Source of the DNA: Defluviicoccus sp.
Lineage (GTDB): Bacteria > Pseudomonadota > Alphaproteobacteria > Rhodospirillales > Defluviicoccaceae
Length of the DNA: 64,000 nt
Direction: 5' to 3'
Assembly: GCA_029624735.1 (NCBI GenBank)
Contig: JARSSM010000010.1
Span: forward strand, 58,088-122,087
The position numbers and the translations under genes are program-made. The notes below the pieces were generated by a model. That model saw nothing but the letters and a program-made list of their open reading frames with translations, was not told where the DNA came from and ran no database searches. Positions 61,494 through 64,000 of the stretch are shown piece after piece (positions within the stretch are counted from its first letter, which is position 1; each line of letters opens with the position of its first letter).

Positions 61494-62096
61494 TTGGCTT
61501 CGGGAGTGCAGCCGTTGCGACAGATTACCCGCGCCGACATTCTGCCGATGCCGGTCTACGCCAAGGAACGAGCCGACCGGCGCCGGCAGATGACTGAACT
61601 GAAGCGGAACCGCCGCCTTGCCGTGGGGCCGCATGTGACGCTCCTGTTCGAAAGTTTCGAGACGATGCTGCATCAGGTCCACGAGATGCTGCACATCGAG
61701 AAGGGCGGCGAGGCCCAGATCGAGGACGAACTCGCGGCCTACAATCCGCTGATCCCGGACGGGCGGTCGCTGGTTGCGACCATGCTGATCGAGATCGAGG
61801 ATCCCGAGCGGCGGGCACGTCTCCTCGCCACCTTCGGCGGGATCGAGGAGACGGTCGGCATCAACTTCAATGGCGACGTGGTGAAGGCGTCGCCGGAGCT
61901 CGACGTCGAGCGCACGACCCCCGACGGCAAGACCTCGTCGGTCCATTTCCTCAAGTTCTTCTTCACGCCGGCGCAGATCGAGGTGTTTCGCAAGCCGGGC
62001 ACGCGGGTCGTGATCGGCATTCGCCATGCCAATTACGACCACATGGCCGCGCTGCCGGAAGCGGTCCGAAGCGAGCTCGCCCGCGACTTTGCGTGA
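61494..62096 (+). CDS. DUF3501 family protein
   Basis: 200 residues from a TTG at 61494; a GTG at 61506 is an alternative start. ITRADILPMPVYAKERADRRRQMTELKRNRRLAVGPHVTLLFESFETMLHQVHEMLHIEKGG and the later TSSVHFLKFFFTPAQIEVFRKPGTRVVIGIRHANY match DUF3501. The family function is unknown. It follows the Fe-S gene by 1 bp. The rubrerythrin, Fe-S and DUF3501 genes form a recurrent set, so a joint task in oxidative stress is likely. Confidence 0.88.
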   Translation: MASGVQPLRQITRADILPMPVYAKERADRRRQMTELKRNRRLAVGPHVTLLFESFETMLHQVHEMLHIEKGGEAQIEDELAAYNPLIPDGRSLVATMLIEIEDPERRARLLATFGGIEETVGINFNGDVVKASPELDVERTTPDGKTSSVHFLKFFFTPAQIEVFRKPGTRVVIGIRHANYDHMAALPEAVRSELARDFA

Positions 62097-62132
62097 CCCG
62101 GGCCGCCGTTCCCGGAACCAGGCGACGGCCGG

Positions 62133-62729
62133 CTACTCGATCACCTCGTTCGGATAGACGCCCCACATCCGGGAACGTTCGACCCAGCCGCGAAAGTCGT
62201 CGGTCGCCACTTGGCACCAGACCGAGGCCGGTGGGCATTTCAGAACCACGAGCACAACCAGCGGATCCAAGCGCGCCACCGGCCGGGCGTTGCCCGATGG
62301 CGAATCGTAAAGGACCGAGGGGCCGGTGAGCATCACCGCCCGCCGCCCGCTCAGCATCCGCTTGTGCATCCAGCCGTCGTTCCCCTGGATGTCGCGCACG
62401 CGCCGCCAGTGGTGATGTTCGGCAATCACCTCGAGCGGCAGGCCCGGCCGCTGGTAGACCCACTTGATGGGAAACTTCGTATCCGGACCGGTCCGCATGT
62501 TCGCCTCCGGCGCGCGCAACGTGACGAAACGCGGCACCGGCAGGCCCTCGACTTGCGCCGGCCGATCGGCCGCCTCGGGCGTCTCCGTCGCTTGTGGGTC
62601 ATCGGCCATCGCGCCGCCTTGCTCGGTCACGCCGCCGCTGCCGCGCCACAAGCGAAGGCTGCCGCTCACACCGAGACCGGCAACCGCCAACAAACCCAGA
62701 AGGAGGAGGAGCCGGCTCCGCCTGATCAT
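62133..62729 (-). CDS. SH3-domain secreted protein
   Basis: 198 residues from the ATG at 62727-62729. A membrane anchor or signal at the N-terminus (RRSRLLLLLGLLAVAGLGVS) is followed by a low-complexity linker and a bacterial SH3 (DUF1058) domain: FVTLRAPEANMRTGPDTKFPIKWVYQRPGLPLEVIAEHHHWRRVRDIQGNDGWMHKRML. It may bind peptidoglycan. The family is common in alphaproteobacteria, often convergent with the hydroxyacid dehydrogenase gene, as here divergent. A longer frame from 62972 is rejected. Confidence 0.88.
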   Translation of the reverse strand: MIRRSRLLLLLGLLAVAGLGVSGSLRLWRGSGGVTEQGGAMADDPQATETPEAADRPAQVEGLPVPRFVTLRAPEANMRTGPDTKFPIKWVYQRPGLPLEVIAEHHHWRRVRDIQGNDGWMHKRMLSGRRAVMLTGPSVLYDSPSGNARPVARLDPLVVLVVLKCPPASVWCQVATDDFRGWVERSRMWGVYPNEVIE

Positions 62730-62880
62730 CGCCCTCGGCACCGATGGGATATGAACGCTCTCTTTCTTACAACCGAGACCTTCCGGCAGGTCAAGGGCTG
62801 AGGCGCGCTGGACAGCGGCGCAATCGCCTGCTATCGCCGAAACAGACCGTGTTGCCCGTATGCCGCAGGAGAGGTGCCAG

Positions 62881-63873
62881 ATGGCGAAGCCAAAGCCGCT
62901 CGTCGTCGTTACGCGCAAACTTCCGGACATCGTCGAGACCCGGATGATGGAGCTGTTCGATGTCCGCCTCAATCTTGCCGATCAGCCGCTTGGCAAGGCG
63001 GGTCTGCTCGAGGCGGTCAAGGATGCGGACGTGCTGGTGCCGACAGTCACCGACCGGATCACCGCCGCCATCATTGAGGCCGCGGGCGACAGATTGCGCC
63101 TGATCGCGAACTACGGCGCCGGCGTTGATCACATCGACCTCAAAGCCGCACGCGCTCGCGGCGTCACCGTGACGAACACGCCCGATGTCCTCACCGAGGA
63201 TACCGCCGACATGACGATGGCGCTGATCCTCGCCGTGCCACGGCGTCTCACCGAGGGCGAGCGCATCATCCGTGCCGGCAAGTGGGGCGGCTGGTCGCCG
63301 ACGTGGATGCTGGGGCATCGTGTCTCCGGCAAACGGCTCGGCATCGTCGGCATGGGGCGCATTGGCCAAGCGGTGGCGCGCCGTGCCCGCGCGTTCAACA
63401 TGAGCATCCACTACCACAACCGGCGGCGTGTCGATCCCGATATTGAGGCAGAACTGGAGGCGACCTATCACCAAAGCCTCGACCAGATGCTGGCGCGCAT
63501 GGACTTCATCACCGTGCACTGTCCGCATACGCCCGCGACCTATCACCTGCTCTCGGCCCGTCGGATGAAGCTTCTGCCGCCGCACGCCTACATCGTCAAC
63601 ACAGCACGCGGCGAGATCATCGACGAACTGGCGCTGGTCCGCATGCTCAGGGCGGGAGAAATTGCGGGCGCTGCACTCGACGTGTACGAAAATGAACCGG
63701 CCGTGAACCCGAAGCTACTCGGTCTCGATAACGTTGTCCTGCTGCCGCACATGGGCTCGGCGACCCTGGAGGGGCGAATCGGCATGGGTGAGTGCGTCCT
63801 CATCAACATTCGTTCCCACATCGACGGCCACACGCCGCCCAATCGTGTCCTGCCGGAGGATATGGGCTTTTAG
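62881..63873 (+). CDS. gyaR: D-isomer-specific 2-hydroxyacid dehydrogenase (glyoxylate reductase type)
   Basis: 330 residues from the ATG at 62881, with GGAGAGG upstream. NAD-binding VSGKRLGIVGMGRIGQAVARRARAF, the catalytic arginine in VNTARGEIIDELAL, glutamate in DVYENEPAVNPKL and histidine in LLPHMGSAT. The N-terminus VVVTRKLPDIVETRMMELFDV matches the glyoxylate reductase/D-glycerate group. It interconverts D-2-hydroxyacids and 2-oxoacids. Single gene, followed by a long inverted repeat. Confidence 0.92.
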   Translation: MAKPKPLVVVTRKLPDIVETRMMELFDVRLNLADQPLGKAGLLEAVKDADVLVPTVTDRITAAIIEAAGDRLRLIANYGAGVDHIDLKAARARGVTVTNTPDVLTEDTADMTMALILAVPRRLTEGERIIRAGKWGGWSPTWMLGHRVSGKRLGIVGMGRIGQAVARRARAFNMSIHYHNRRRVDPDIEAELEATYHQSLDQMLARMDFITVHCPHTPATYHLLSARRMKLLPPHAYIVNTARGEIIDELALVRMLRAGEIAGAALDVYENEPAVNPKLLGLDNVVLLPHMGSATLEGRIGMGECVLINIRSHIDGHTPPNRVLPEDMGF

Positions 63874-63919
63874 TCACCTGCGGGGCCACCTCGCGGTAGG
63901 CGGCGGCGGGCCCCCGCTC

Positions 63920-63974
63920 GTGCAGCGACCCAATCGGGCGATTCGCGCCCGAGCAAGGTTGTCGCTGCACAACC
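63920..63974. repeat. Nested inverted repeats after the hydroxyacid dehydrogenase gene
   Basis: Outer arms GTGCAGCGAC (63920-63929) and GTCGCTGCAC (63961-63970) are perfect 10-bp reverse complements. Inside lies TCGGGCG-ATTCG-CGCCCGA (63934-63952), a perfect 7-bp hairpin. GGTTGT (63957-63962) and ACAACC (63969-63974) can pair instead of the outer right arm, giving alternative folds. No U-tract. It may be a terminator, an attenuator or a protein-binding site; the rest of 63874-64000 holds no gene I can identify. Confidence 0.55.
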
Positions 63975-64000
63975 TATTGAATCGCGTGCACTTTCGGCAC

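Overview
The window is GC-rich bacterial DNA and reads as an alphaproteobacterium, probably Rhodospirillales-like. The evidence is a MucR/Ros regulator, an Irr-type Fur protein with an HHH motif, an ATP12-family F1-ATPase chaperone, and two conserved chromosomal orders: tsaB-rimI-mucR-fur-miaB-phoH-ybeY-corC-lnt-regulator-metK-trmB, then rimP-nusA-ylxR-infB-rbfA-truB-rpsO-pnp. A poly(3-hydroxybutyrate) depolymerase-like gene fits such a host. All names rest on reading motifs in the translated sequence; no database search was run.

Region 1 (1-2.1 kb) starts with the tail of a sensor histidine kinase. Two tandem units of about 880-890 bp follow. Each has, in order, a shared 40-bp sequence, the 3' half of a tRNA gene ending in CCA (initiator tRNA-fMet in unit 1, tRNA-Arg(ACG) in unit 2), three or four direct repeats with a 10-bp period, and a HigBA toxin-antitoxin pair with its own promoter and palindromic operator. 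They look like stacked attachment-site remnants of related integrative elements. Region 2 (2.3-4.7 kb) is a tightly overlapping recombinase module: small ORF, DUF2924 protein, serine recombinase and a helix-turn-helix protein.

Region 3 (4.75-14.6 kb, minus strand) is a defence operon read from the right: ribbon-helix-helix regulator, DNA cytosine-5 methyltransferase, Vsr endonuclease, MutL/MORC-like GHKL ATPase, Z1-domain SF2 ATPase, PD-(D/E)XK (DUF4420) protein and AIPR protein. The last four form an Mza-like MutL-Z1-DUF4420-AIPR set; linkage to a methylase, Vsr and a regulator makes it restriction-modification-like. It ends beside an intact tRNA-Ser(GCT).

Region 4 (15-36 kb) is ordinary chromosome: HD-GYP protein, outer-membrane efflux lipoprotein, MgtE, tRNA-Leu, LipB, two tandem diguanylate cyclases, acylphosphatase, ATP12, three tandem Hsp20 genes, a PHB depolymerase-like esterase, MFS transporter, DJ-1/PfpI protein, CoA-transferase, SirB1-like protein, two SDRs, GDPD, acyl-CoA ligase, nitroreductase and a VanX-like dipeptidase. 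Region 5 (36.4-57.4 kb) is the conserved translation, RNA-modification and envelope block. Region 6 (57.5-64 kb) holds a flavin oxidoreductase, irr, rubrerythrin, a GlpC-like Fe-S protein, DUF3501, an SH3 protein and a 2-hydroxyacid dehydrogenase; the irr-rubrerythrin-Fe-S-DUF3501 run suggests an iron/peroxide response unit.

The strongest candidates for new biology are the methylase/Vsr-linked Mza-like operon and the tandem tRNA-half/HigBA units. Several long-armed inverted repeats (38.4, 39.0 and 63.9 kb) and a terminator inside the rimP-nusA leader are regulatory structures that the gene calls do not explain.
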